A DNA stretch of 64,000 nt from Deinococcus carri (GTDB taxonomy: Bacteria > Deinococcota > Deinococci > Deinococcales > Deinococcaceae), in NCBI RefSeq assembly GCF_039545055.1, contig NZ_BAABRP010000010.1:53636-117635 (forward strand). The letters are read 5' to 3'. Under the pieces are notes generated by a model. That model was not told where the DNA came from, ran no database searches, and saw only the letters and a program-made list of their open reading frames with translations. Both the position numbers and the translations under genes were made by a program. Position 1 is the first letter of the stretch. Each line of letters begins with the position of its first letter. Shown here in pieces: positions 28,930 to 38,598 of this stretch.

Positions 28930-29687
28930 GCGTGCCCCCAGTATTTGATCAGCAGTTGCGCCGCCGTGAACACCAGCAGGAGCGAGAAGAAGATCTTCAG
29001 CGCGCGGTCGGGAATGCGCTTTTGCAGCCCGGCCCCGGCGCGGGCACCCACCAGCACGCCCAGCGCCACCGCGCACGCGAGCCGCGCGTCCAGCAGGCCC
29101 CCCGCCTGATAGATCAGGGCGTTCGCCACCGCCGTGAGGCCCATGATGAAGGTGGAGGTGGCGATGGCCTGCCGGATGGGCAGCCCGCCCAGCAGATTCA
29201 TGACCGGCACCTGCACCGTGCCGCCCCCGATGCCCAGCAGGCCGCTCATCACGCCGGCAAAGGTCATGGCGGGCAGCATCAGCGGGCCGCTCGCGCGTTC
29301 GGCCTCCACCCGGCGCAGGCCGCGCACCAGGGTGAACGCGGAATACAGCAGCAGCAGGGCGAACACGGTGGCGACCGCCCGCGCGGGCAGCACCAGGCCG
29401 AGCAGGCTGCCCACCGTGCCGCCCAGGATGGTGTAGGGACTGAGCAGATACCCGGTCCGCGCCCGTACCAGCCCCTGCTGGAGATACGCCGCGGCCCCCG
29501 AGAGGCCCACCGCCAGCACGCTGAACTGGCTGATGGCGATGGCCTGACTGATGCTGATGGGATGCCCCAGATGCGGCAACGTGAATTGCAGGGCGGGCAC
29601 CACGACCACCCCGCCCCCCAGGCCCAGGATCGCGCCCAGCACGCCCGCCAGCAGCCCGATGGCGATGGTCGCCAGCAGCACGCTCAC
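28926..29687 (-). CDS. TauE/SafE (TSUP) family exporter
   Basis: The 253-residue membrane protein has about eight helices in two repeated halves, each with the Gly-rich signature of TSUP transporters: [16 protein letters not shown] and [17 protein letters not shown]. Members export sulfite, sulfoacetate or other organosulfur anions. Here it follows a gamma-glutamyltransferase and a peptide importer, so it may remove sulfur released from glutathione-type compounds (inference). The GTG start at 29687 lies 25 bases after the transferase stop. Confidence 0.93.
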   Translation of the reverse strand: MSVLLATIAIGLLAGVLGAILGLGGGVVVVPALQFTLPHLGHPISISQAIAISQFSVLAVGLSGAAAYLQQGLVRARTGYLLSPYTILGGTVGSLLGLVLPARAVATVFALLLLYSAFTLVRGLRRVEAERASGPLMLPAMTFAGVMSGLLGIGGGTVQVPVMNLLGGLPIRQAIATSTFIMGLTAVANALIYQAGGLLDARLACAVALGVLVGARAGAGLQKRIPDRALKIFFSLLLVFTAAQLLIKYWGHA

Positions 29688-29712
29688 AGCCGGCCTGCCC
29701 CTGAACGCGCCA

Positions 29713-31299
<1,587 letters not shown>

Positions 31300-31345
31300 G
31301 GGCGAGTCTCCTGAGGGGGGCAGTCGGGGGGGCAGCAGCGGGCGG

Positions 31346-32215
31346 TCAGTGGCGGGCGCGCGGATCGAGGGCCTCGCGCAGGCCGTCGCCCAGCAGGTTA
31401 AAGGCGAGCACGGCGAGGAAGATCGCGGCACCGGGAAACAGGGCCATCCAGGGGGCGTCGGACAGGTAGCCGCGCGCGGCGTTGAGCATCGAACCCCAGC
31501 TCGGGGCCGGAGGCTGCACCCCCAGGCCCAGGAACGACAGGCTGGATTCCGCCAGGATGGCATTGGCGATGGCGAGGGAAGTCTGCACGATCAGCGGCCC
31601 CGCGATGTTCGGGAGCAGGTGCCGCAGCAGGACCCGCCCATCGCGGGCACCCAGCGCCTGCGCGGCCTGCACGTACTCGCGTTCGCGCTGCGCGAGCACC
31701 TCGCCGCGCGTGATGCGGGCGAAGACGGGCGCGGTCACGATGGCGATGGCGATCATGGTGTTCTGGAGGCTGGGTCCCAGGATGGCCGCCAGGGCAATCG
31801 CCAGCACCAGAAACGGCAGGGCGAGCATGGCGTCCACCAGGCGCATCAGCACGTCGTCGAGCCAGCCGCGCACGTATCCGGCGATCAGCCCGATGGCTGT
31901 GCCGGAAACCAGCGCGAACAGCACCGAGACCAGCCCGGCACTGAGGCTGACCCGCGCCCCGTACATCACGCGCGAGAGGATGTCGCGGCCCAGTTCGTCG
32001 GTCCCGAACAGGTGCGCGCCCGAGGGCGGCGTCCGCAGGTCCGTGAAGAAGATCTTGGTGGGGTCGGCGGGCGCGAGCCACGGCGCGAACAGGGCCGTCA
32101 CGCCCAGCAGGGCCAGCGCGACTGCCCCGGCCACCGCCAGTCTGTTGCGCAAAAAGCGCTGGAGCGCCGGGCTGACGCGTCGGCGGGTCACGGGGGGAGA
32201 AGTCAGGGTCGTCAT
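31346..32215 (-). CDS. Peptide-type ABC transporter permease (DppC-like)
   Basis: The 289-residue protein has six membrane helices and the EAA loop YVQAAQALGARDGRVLLRHL near residue 180, followed by the DppC-type ending SLSFLGLGVQPPAPSWGSML. It forms the channel with the DppB-like protein, whose stop overlaps its ATG by one base. No ATPase gene follows. Confidence 0.95.
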   Translation of the reverse strand: MTTLTSPPVTRRRVSPALQRFLRNRLAVAGAVALALLGVTALFAPWLAPADPTKIFFTDLRTPPSGAHLFGTDELGRDILSRVMYGARVSLSAGLVSVLFALVSGTAIGLIAGYVRGWLDDVLMRLVDAMLALPFLVLAIALAAILGPSLQNTMIAIAIVTAPVFARITRGEVLAQREREYVQAAQALGARDGRVLLRHLLPNIAGPLIVQTSLAIANAILAESSLSFLGLGVQPPAPSWGSMLNAARGYLSDAPWMALFPGAAIFLAVLAFNLLGDGLREALDPRARH

Positions 32216-33180
32216 CAGCTGTACCTGATCCGGGGGTCGGCGGCGGCGTAGCCCAGGTCCACCAGGAAGCTCACCAGAAAGACGGCCACGGCGGACACCA
32301 GCACCATGCCCTGAATCACCGGCAGGTCGCGCGTGAACACCGCGTCCACCAGCAGGCGGCCAAAGCCGGGAATGCTGAAGATCTGCTCGGTGATGACGGC
32401 CCCCCCCAGCAGGCCGCCGAGTTGCAGGCCGAACACGGTCAGAAAGGGAATCAGGGCGTTGCGCAGGGCGTGTTTCAGCGTGACGCGCCGCGCGGGCAGG
32501 CCCTTGGCGTGGGCGGTGCGCACGTAGTCCTGCATCAGGGTTTCACTCAGGCTGGAGCGCAGGTAGCGGGTCAGGACCGCGCCCGAGTGAACACCCAGCG
32601 TCACGGCGGGCAGCAGCAGCAGCAGCAGGTTGCGGGCCGGATTCTCCAGCAGGCTGGTGTAGCCGCTGGCGGGAATCCAGGCCAGCCGGATGCTGAACAG
32701 GTAGATCAGCAGAATCCCGAGAAAGAAGTTCGGCAGGCTGATGCCCGAGAGGGCCAGCAGGGTCACGCCCTGGTCCACCCAGCTGCCCCGCCGCAGGGCG
32801 CTGAGCAGGCCCGCCGGCAGGGCAATCAGCAGCGAGATCAGCATGGAGAACACCGCCAGCTCGATGGTCACGGGCAACTTGTCCGCGATCAGGCTGCCCA
32901 CGCTGGTGTTGTCCTTGAGACTCGCGCCGAAATCCAGATGCAGGACGCTGCCCAGCCAGCCGACGTACTGCTGGGCCAGGGGCCGGTCGAGTCCCATCGA
33001 ATGGCGCAGTTCGGTGAGGGCCTGCGGGGTGGCCTCCTCGCCCAGCATCAGGCGGGCCGGGTCGCCGGGCAGGAGCTTGACCATGCCGAACACCAGCAGG
33101 GTCACGATCAGCAGGGTGGGAATCGCCGAGAGCAGTCGGCGCAGCGCGAACACCAGCAAGGGCGTCTCCTTCTCCAGCAT
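32215..33180 (-). CDS. Peptide-type ABC transporter permease (DppB-like)
   Basis: The 321-residue protein shows the DppB N-terminal helix (ALRRLLSAIPTLLIVTLLVF), the PGDPARLMLGEEATPQ loop and the EAA loop RTAHAKGLPARRVTLKHALR near residue 220. It pairs with the next gene. An ATG at 33180 is used; the family usually starts about 8 residues later, and a TTG there is possible. Confidence 0.95.
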   Translation of the reverse strand: MLEKETPLLVFALRRLLSAIPTLLIVTLLVFGMVKLLPGDPARLMLGEEATPQALTELRHSMGLDRPLAQQYVGWLGSVLHLDFGASLKDNTSVGSLIADKLPVTIELAVFSMLISLLIALPAGLLSALRRGSWVDQGVTLLALSGISLPNFFLGILLIYLFSIRLAWIPASGYTSLLENPARNLLLLLLPAVTLGVHSGAVLTRYLRSSLSETLMQDYVRTAHAKGLPARRVTLKHALRNALIPFLTVFGLQLGGLLGGAVITEQIFSIPGFGRLLVDAVFTRDLPVIQGMVLVSAVAVFLVSFLVDLGYAAADPRIRYS

Positions 33181-33259
33181 GTGGAAGGGCGGCCTGGACG
33201 CCTCAGGCAGGGTCTCAGCGTCCAGGCCGCGCGGGCCAGGTACCTGGTTCAGTCCGCGT

Positions 33260-34738
33260 CTATTTCAGGTCCACGTCGCTGAAGCGCAGGATGCCGTCCG
33301 GGATGGGCTTCAGGCCCGTGACACCCGCCGCCGCCCCGACCAGGTTGCGCTGGAAGTAGACGAAGGTATAGGGCGCGTCGTCGAGGATCTTGCCCAGCGC
33401 CACGTTGTAGGTGGCGACGCGGGCCGACATGCTGGTCTGGGCGCGGGCCTTGGCGAGCAGCGCGTCCACGGTCTTGTTGCTGTACCCGGCCTGGTTGTTG
33501 CTGCCGCCGGTGGTAAAGAAGTCGAAGATGTTGCCGTCCGGGTCGGGGCGGCCACTCCAGCCCAGCATCAGGGCGTCGAAGTCGCGCTTGTCGGCGCGGT
33601 CGAGCAGGGTGCCGAACTCGACCTGTTCAATCTTGGCATTGATGCCGGCCTGCGCGAACATCGCCTGATACAGCTGCGCGGTCTGGGTGGTCACGGTTCC
33701 CGGCGTGGTCAGCAGCGTGAAGCTCAGGGGCTTGCCGCCCAGCTTCTGTTTGGCGAGGTTCAGGTCCGGCCGGCTGACCTTGATGGCCGAAGAGTAGGCG
33801 GGGGTGCCCTGCGGGAAGGGGCCGGCCGCCGGCTCCACGGTGTCGTAGAAGATGGACTTGGCCAGGGCCTGACGGTCGATGGTGGCCCCCACCGCCTGAC
33901 GGAAAGCCTTGTTGTTGAACGGCGGGCGGGTCACGTTGAACCAGATGCCCTGGAAGCCCAGGCCGGGGTAGTTCAGAACCTTGAACTTGGCGTTCTGGGA
34001 GAGCTTGCTCACGTCCTTGGGATCGATGGGCGTCATCACCTGGATCGCGCCGGACAGCAGGTTGGCGTAGCGCACGTCGCCGTCCGGGAAGGGCCGGTAG
34101 ACCAGCTTATCGATCTTCGGCGCGCCGCCCCAGTAGCTCTTGTTGGCGCTCAGGGTGATGTTGTCCTGGCGCTTGCGGCTGGTGAAGCTGAAGGGACCAC
34201 TGCCCACCGGCGCGTTCTGGAAGTCGGCCCCGGCCTTCTTGACGGCGGTGGGCGAGACGATCATGCCCGCGCGGTCACTCAGGACCGCCAGCAGGGGACC
34301 ATACGGCTGCGAGAGGGTGATCTGCACGGTCAGCGGGTCGATCACCTTCACGTCCTTGACGCTCTTGAGTTCACCCTTGCGGACCGAACCTTCCAGGGTC
34401 ATGTTGCGGTCCAGGGTGTACTTCACGGCGTCGGCGTTCAGGGGGGTGCCGTCCTGAAACTTCACGCCGCCGCGCAGTTTGAAGGTGTAGGTCAGGCCGC
34501 CGTTCGTGATTTTCCAGGAGGTGGCCAGCATGGGCACGATCTTGAGGTTCTGATCGAGGTCCACGAGCTTGTCGTAGATCTGGTTCATCACCTGACGGTC
34601 GACCAGGGCGCTCGACAGGGCCGGGTCGAGCCGGGGCGGATCGGCGTCGAGGCCGACGGTGAGGGTTTCGGCGGCGGCGCTGCCGATCAGCGCGGCGCTC
34701 AGGACCGACAGGCAAAGCGACAGGAAGGGTTTACGCAT
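33260..34738 (-). CDS. Peptide-type ABC transporter substrate-binding protein
   Basis: The 492-residue family-5 solute-binding protein has a signal peptide (MRKPFLSLCLSVLSAALIGS, cleavage near AAAET). The fold signature GGVKFQDGTPLNADAVKYTL and a pocket segment FDALMLGWSGRPDPDGN are present. It would bind a peptide for the two permeases downstream; with gamma-glutamyltransferase in the operon, glutathione or another gamma-glutamyl peptide is a reasonable guess (GsiB-like, inference). Its start overlaps the end of the GntR regulator gene by 8 bases. Confidence 0.93.
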   Translation of the reverse strand: MRKPFLSLCLSVLSAALIGSAAAETLTVGLDADPPRLDPALSSALVDRQVMNQIYDKLVDLDQNLKIVPMLATSWKITNGGLTYTFKLRGGVKFQDGTPLNADAVKYTLDRNMTLEGSVRKGELKSVKDVKVIDPLTVQITLSQPYGPLLAVLSDRAGMIVSPTAVKKAGADFQNAPVGSGPFSFTSRKRQDNITLSANKSYWGGAPKIDKLVYRPFPDGDVRYANLLSGAIQVMTPIDPKDVSKLSQNAKFKVLNYPGLGFQGIWFNVTRPPFNNKAFRQAVGATIDRQALAKSIFYDTVEPAAGPFPQGTPAYSSAIKVSRPDLNLAKQKLGGKPLSFTLLTTPGTVTTQTAQLYQAMFAQAGINAKIEQVEFGTLLDRADKRDFDALMLGWSGRPDPDGNIFDFFTTGGSNNQAGYSNKTVDALLAKARAQTSMSARVATYNVALGKILDDAPYTFVYFQRNLVGAAAGVTGLKPIPDGILRFSDVDLK

Positions 34739-35447
34739 GGTGGTCTTCTCCTTTTTGCCTCTGAAGGCTCGACGTGGCGTGTTCACGAACGCTGATCAGG
34801 TGGCGCAGCATGGCCTGACGGGCTGCTGCCGGAGAACCGCGCGCAATGGCCTGCGCGACGGCGGCATGCTCCTGAATGGTGAGCTGCGGCTGGTCGCCCA
34901 GCACCTGATCCCGCAGGTCCCGGAGCAGCGACCGCAACGTGTCCAGCACGCCCATCACGATCTCGTTCCCGGCCATCTGGGCGATCAGGGTATGGAACTG
35001 GAGATCCTCGTGGCTGAGTTTGACGTTCTGCCGGGCCGCCTCCTGCTGCGCCTCGATGGACGCGAGCAGACCCCTCACCTGCTCCGGGGTCGCGCGGGCG
35101 GCCGCGTGCGCCGCCACCTCGGGTTCGATCATGCGGCGGAATTCCAGCAGGTCCTGCACGTTCTGAGCGGTGCGGGCAAGCATGCCCTGGAAGGGTTGCG
35201 TGAGGTGCGCCGCGGACGGCTCGCGCACATACACGCCGTTGCCCTGCCGCGCCTCCAGGTGGCCCAGCACCTCCAAGCGCGCGATGGCGTCGCGCAGGCT
35301 GGTCCGGGAAACGCCTATCTGCTCCGACAGGACGCGCTCGGCGGGGAGGCGTTGGCCGGGTTGGAACCCGCCGCGCACGATCAGGGCCAGGAGTTCCTCC
35401 GCAACACTGGCGGTCAGTTTCTGCCGCTTGATGGGATAAGCCGTCAT
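34731..35447 (-). CDS. FadR/GntR-family transcriptional regulator
   Basis: The 238-residue protein has a winged helix-turn-helix (about 12-75, with ERVLSEQIGVSRTSLRDAIA) and an all-helical FCD ligand domain (about 85-225). The FCD metal-type residues lie in EFRRMIEPEVAAHAA, DLQFHTLIA and a later EHAAVAQAI. It heads the peptide-transport/gamma-glutamyltransferase operon, overlapping the binding-protein gene by 8 bases, and probably represses its own operon until a ligand binds. ATG 35447 has AGGAGG upstream. A GntR-like palindrome lies 33 bases before it. Confidence 0.93.
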   Translation of the reverse strand: MTAYPIKRQKLTASVAEELLALIVRGGFQPGQRLPAERVLSEQIGVSRTSLRDAIARLEVLGHLEARQGNGVYVREPSAAHLTQPFQGMLARTAQNVQDLLEFRRMIEPEVAAHAAARATPEQVRGLLASIEAQQEAARQNVKLSHEDLQFHTLIAQMAGNEIVMGVLDTLRSLLRDLRDQVLGDQPQLTIQEHAAVAQAIARGSPAAARQAMLRHLISVREHATSSLQRQKGEDHHA

Positions 35448-35480
35448 GGACCTCCTGAGGCTGGAGCAGCGCGGATGGTT

Positions 35481-35501
35481 TTGGTCTGGTGGTCCTACCA
35501 A
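35481..35501. promoter_or_regulatory. Probable GntR operator (TTGGT...ACCAA palindrome)
   Basis: The 21-base element reads TTGGTCTGG-TG-GTCCTACCAA on the plus strand, an imperfect palindrome of the TGGT-n-ACCA type recognised by FadR-subfamily repressors. It is 33 bases upstream of the regulator's ATG. CACCAGACCAA recurs at 35748-35758. Confidence 0.5.
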
Positions 35502-35845
35502 TTTGGGGTGAGGTCAGGGTACGCTTCCTTCCCAGCCTCCCCCGGGACCTGTCTAGAAAGCGGCAATGTAACGGAGCGCCGCGCCAGGGCATCGGCAGGC
35601 TGGACGTGGCGAGGAACCACCGGCTCACTTCGGCGCGCACGCCCCTCAGCACGAGCAGGGCAGAAAAGCCTGATGGTCTGGGCCGAGGGCATGACAAACG
35701 CACGACAGCTCCGGGCGGCCACGTCCGTCTCCCTGCGTAAACCAGTACACCAGACCAACCTGGAGAAAGAACGTCTGAAACGTCATTCTTGTAACATCCG
35801 CCCGCCAGCGTCAACGACCGCGAAGGTGCCCAGGGGACAGGCTAA
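35502..35845. other. Gene-free stretch before the tRNA remnant
   Basis: No gene is supported here. A 21-base segment at 35561-35581 (CGGCAATGTAACGGAGCGCC G) matches the end of repeat family 1 copy B with three differences. The second CACCAGACCAA lies at 35748-35758. The area is less GC-rich near 35770-35800. Confidence 0.5.
35561..35581. repeat. Fragment of interspersed repeat family 1
   Basis: The segment corresponds to 41481-41501 of copy B, which reads CGGCAACGCAACGGAGCGCC, with three mismatches in 21. Only this end of the element is present. Confidence 0.4.
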
Positions 35846-35871
35846 TGGTTCGAATCCAGCCGAGTGCACCA
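35846..35871 (+). other. 3' end of a tRNA gene without its 5' part (likely integration scar)
   Basis: The sequence TGGTTCGAATCCAGC then CGAGTGCACCA is the T-loop, the 3' T-stem, the 3' acceptor strand, the discriminator A and an encoded CCA end. The matching 5' acceptor strand (GCACTCG) and the rest of the cloverleaf are absent upstream, and only the inner 3 pairs of the T-stem can form. A tRNA-type terminator follows directly. The CGAGTGC acceptor is common in tRNA-Arg, but identity is not certain. It fits an attachment-site half left by an element that integrated into the tRNA 3' end. Confidence 0.65.
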
Positions 35872-35872
35872 G

Positions 35873-35899
35873 AAAAAACCCCGCCTGGAGTGGGGCTTT
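35873..35899. terminator. Bidirectional terminator behind the tRNA remnant
   Basis: The stem CCCCGC/GTGGGG (35879-35884 and 35890-35895) is flanked by A6 on the left and TTT on the right. It ends the tRNA transcript on the plus strand and, with T6, the minus-strand operon that ends at 35960. Confidence 0.75.
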
Positions 35900-35959
35900 C
35901 TGGTTGTTCTTCAGGATTGCCAGCCCGCTGTGCCCGGAAGTTATCCCCGCCTCCCGGGG

Positions 35960-37066
35960 TCAGGGGTCCAGGCCTGCCTGGTGTGCGGTTCCGCCGCCGG
36001 GGTCCTCCGGGCTGGCGGGACACAGGTACTGATTCAGGGAAACGCCTGCCGCGCTCAGCTTCAGTCCGGTGAGGGTATGCAGCCGCGTTTCCGGGGATGT
36101 GTCGCGGCGCAACCGCGCCAGCACCGCCTCGTATGTCGAGGGATCCAGCCCGAGGGCCGTGTGGGCCTGCCGCACCCGGTGTGACAGCTCGCGCTCACCC
36201 GGCCCCGCCGCCGGTCCGGACAGGTACACGTTCAGACCCACCCGCCCGGCCGGGTCGTGCGAGAGGTACAGCATCACGCCCCGCTCGGGATAGTGCGCCG
36301 CGCCGCCCAGCAGCACCTGGATGAACGTCCGCAGGGCGTCCGGCGGGTCGCAGCGGGCCGCGAGCCGTTCGAGGCGCACGAGGCTCAGGCCCTGGCACGC
36401 CCGGAAGTACCACTTGGCCTTGCGTGCCCCGCCCCCGCCGTACTCCACCCCGAGCAGGGCCGGACACAGCCCCACCGGCACCAGGCGCGCCACAGCGTCG
36501 AGGTGGGCGACGGGGACCACGGCCGCCAGCGCCCCCAGAACGGCCCGGACGCCTCCCGGCACCTGCCGCCGGAAGGGCGTGAGGTTGTAGTACACCCGCA
36601 GCGTGTCGGTCCCGTCCGCATGGTGCTGGGGGGAGAGCCACATGCCGAAGCGCACCCCGTCCCCGCGCAGCACGTCCGGCCCCAGCAGGACATTCGCCAG
36701 CGTGTCGTGCGCCGGCACCGAGGCGTGCAGGCCCAGGTGCAGGAGGGCGTTTCGCGTCGTCCCGTCGCGCACCCGCGCCGACACCGGCCGCCGCAGATCC
36801 CCGGCATCCACGATGTAGCGCACCTGCGCGCCGCCGGTCCCCGTGCTCACCGCGACCTCAAGCGGCAGGCCGCCTGGGGTCAGGGTCGAGCGGCGTGGGC
36901 CACCCGCGCGGGCGGCCGTCGGCACGTCCCGCGTCAGAACGTGCAGGAGTGCTCGGGCCTGCGCCTGCCGTGCCCCCGCCGCCCCCAGGCCCAGCACGTC
37001 CCCGACGGCGCATACCGCGCGGTCAAAGGGGCGTGCGCCTGTGCTCAGCTTGTCGCCTGTGGTCAT
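35960..37066 (-). CDS. Possible ABBA-fold (DMATS-like prenyltransferase) protein
   Basis: The 368-residue protein has no signal or membrane helix. Four strand-like motifs are spaced as in ABBA-barrel aromatic prenyltransferases: GLPLEVAVSTG plus VRYIVDAG (about 65-85), FGMWLSPQHHADGTDTLRVY (about 140-160), YGGGGARKAKWYFRACQG (about 215-235) and LYLSHDPAGRVGLNVYLSG (about 285-305). It ends with a helix like GLDPSTYEAVLARLRR. In DMATS enzymes such KxYF/RxY strands bind the prenyl diphosphate. This is pattern reading, not a database match, and the protein may be something else. ATG 37066 has AAGGAGG. It is third in an operon with two repeat-rich proteins. Confidence 0.45.
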   Translation of the reverse strand: MTTGDKLSTGARPFDRAVCAVGDVLGLGAAGARQAQARALLHVLTRDVPTAARAGGPRRSTLTPGGLPLEVAVSTGTGGAQVRYIVDAGDLRRPVSARVRDGTTRNALLHLGLHASVPAHDTLANVLLGPDVLRGDGVRFGMWLSPQHHADGTDTLRVYYNLTPFRRQVPGGVRAVLGALAAVVPVAHLDAVARLVPVGLCPALLGVEYGGGGARKAKWYFRACQGLSLVRLERLAARCDPPDALRTFIQVLLGGAAHYPERGVMLYLSHDPAGRVGLNVYLSGPAAGPGERELSHRVRQAHTALGLDPSTYEAVLARLRRDTSPETRLHTLTGLKLSAAGVSLNQYLCPASPEDPGGGTAHQAGLDP

Positions 37067-37148
37067 GCTGCCTCCTTGGGGTGGGCGGGCACAGCCCCAC
37101 GCACCGTGCCCGCCCGCGTCATGTCGGGGTGCCGCGTCGTCGGCGTCG

Positions 37149-37868
37149 TCAGGGCACCGGGATGATGTCGAAGGTTCCCCCCGGACCCGTGATGCCCGTC
37201 GCGCCGGTGCTGCCCGGCTGGCCCACGTTGGCGGGTCCGGGCGGGTCGCCGGGTTCATAGTCGGAGTGGGAGTAGGACGAGGAGCGGGGATTGCCGTGCT
37301 CGTCCGGGCCACCGGTCACGCCGCGCGGGCCGGGTGCGCCGCCCGGACCACCCAGGCCGCCGACGCCGCCCACGCCCCCACCCACCTCGATGGTGGTCGG
37401 CGCGCCGCCCGACAGGTCCGTCTTGAAGCGCAGGGTGAAGCTGCCCCCCGGACCGCCGTCGCCGCCGCGGCCCCCGTTGCCGCCGTCGCCCCCGTCCCCG
37501 CCGCGCCCGCCGTGCGCGTTCGCCTCGCAGTTGTGGCCCCAGCCCCCGTGGCCTCCGGGGCCACCCGGACCGCCGCGGCCCCCGTGGCCGCCCCGTCCGC
37601 CCTCGCCGCCCTGGCAGGAGGCACGCAGCCCGCCCCGGTACTCGGTCAGCTCCAGGGTGACGTGCCCCCCGGCCCCGCCCGCCGACCCGGCCGCGCCGTC
37701 GCTTCCGCGTGCGCCGCGCCCGCCGTCGCTGCCGCGGGTGGGTTCGTTGTCGTCCCAGGTGCCGCAGTCCGCGTTCTGCCCGACCTGTCCGCCCGCGCCG
37801 GCCGTTCCCTCGAAGCCGTCGGTGCCCGCATTGCCGCGCGGTCCCGTCGCTAGCACATTGAAGTTCAT
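37149..37868 (-). CDS. Glycine-repeat (collagen-like) protein
   Basis: The 239-residue protein is made largely of Gly-Gly-x and Gly-x-y repeats (GGRGGHGGRGGPGGPGGHGG) broken by two short beta-type stretches, HVTLELTEYRGGLRASC and SFTLRFKTDL. Asp and Arg fill many x positions and there are three cysteines (DCGT, ASCQ, HNCE). No signal peptide is present, which is unusual for a surface protein. The C-terminal tail (GSTGATGITGPGGTFDIIPV) is Thr/Gly-rich. ATG 37868 is preceded by GAGGAG. Function is not known; it lies between a beta-solenoid-type protein and a possible ABBA enzyme. Confidence 0.8.
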   Translation of the reverse strand: MNFNVLATGPRGNAGTDGFEGTAGAGGQVGQNADCGTWDDNEPTRGSDGGRGARGSDGAAGSAGGAGGHVTLELTEYRGGLRASCQGGEGGRGGHGGRGGPGGPGGHGGWGHNCEANAHGGRGGDGGDGGNGGRGGDGGPGGSFTLRFKTDLSGGAPTTIEVGGGVGGVGGLGGPGGAPGPRGVTGGPDEHGNPRSSSYSHSDYEPGDPPGPANVGQPGSTGATGITGPGGTFDIIPVP

Positions 37869-37900
37869 CTCTCTGCTCCTCTGAGGATTCCGGCCAGACC

Positions 37901-38461
37901 CTACTGGCCGCGGAAGGAATGGGCGCGAACGGTGAGTGACGCCCCCTGCACCACGATCCGGCCGCTTGGCGCGACCACGATGTCGCCCGCCCACATCACC
38001 CGCGTGCCCGGCGCGACGATCAACTGGCCGCCGCCCGCGACGGTGATGTCGGCAAACCGGAAGCCGCTGATGATGGGACCCAGATTCCCAGGCAGGCGGT
38101 CCGAGAGCGTCCAGGCCCCGAGCCGCCGGGGTTCCACTGCCCGCAGCGCGTTCCAGACCAGCCGCGCCTCGGACGTGTTCACCTCCGCCAGGCGGGAGGT
38201 GTACCCGGTGTAGCGCCCCAGGTCCGGGCGGCGGGTGCCGGGCACGAACGCGCCGGGCCGGCCGGGGTTCGAGAGGGCGTCCGCCGTGCTCTCGCGGGCC
38301 GCGGCGAGCATGCGTGTCAGGTGCTCCTCCCGCACCAGGCCCAGGTCGGCGTAGTCCTGAAGCCGGGTGACGCGGTGCTGCACGGCGGCGGGCGCGACCT
38401 CTGCCCCCGGATGCTCGGCGTCCAGGATGAGCGAACCGTTTTCGGGTACCGAGATGTCCAT
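37901..38461 (-). CDS. Protein with C-terminal beta-solenoid-like repeats, unknown function
   Basis: The 186-residue protein has a mixed N-terminal region with helices such as REEHLTRMLAAARESTADAL and a C-terminal half of short strands repeated about every 12-15 residues (DITVAGGGQLIVAPGTRVMW, then AGDIVVAPSGRIVVQGASL). Such spacing fits a small beta-solenoid or bactofilin-like stack. No signal peptide is seen. ATG 38461 follows AAAGGAG. It is the first gene of the minus operon and is divergent from the BTAD regulator, which probably controls it. Confidence 0.7.
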   Translation of the reverse strand: MDISVPENGSLILDAEHPGAEVAPAAVQHRVTRLQDYADLGLVREEHLTRMLAAARESTADALSNPGRPGAFVPGTRRPDLGRYTGYTSRLAEVNTSEARLVWNALRAVEPRRLGAWTLSDRLPGNLGPIISGFRFADITVAGGGQLIVAPGTRVMWAGDIVVAPSGRIVVQGASLTVRAHSFRGQ

Positions 38462-38587
38462 CTGTGCTCCTTTCCCGGCCCCGCGGCCGGGCGGAAAGCG
38501 AAGTTCCCTGCGGTTCACGCTTTCCTCGCTGCCCAGGGTGCGCCTGGCCCCGTTGCCGCCGCGTATCCAGGCTGGCAACGCCGGGCG

Positions 38588-38593
38588 TACACT
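38588..38593 (+). promoter_or_regulatory. Leaderless -10 box (TACACT) of the BTAD regulator
   Basis: TACACT ends 5 bases before the ATG at 38599, with no Shine-Dalgarno sequence. It sets the start after a longer open frame. Confidence 0.5.
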
Positions 38594-38598
38594 GGGCC

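Noticed and set aside
35800..35871. A complete tRNA gene
   Set aside because: The 5' acceptor strand, D-arm and anticodon arm cannot be found upstream and the T-stem is only partly paired, so only the 3' end is real.
37149..37868. Short GC-rich repeats resembling a CRISPR-like or satellite array
   Set aside because: The repeats are irregular, have no constant spacer, and keep one reading frame as Gly-x-y codons from a start with a ribosome site. They are coding.
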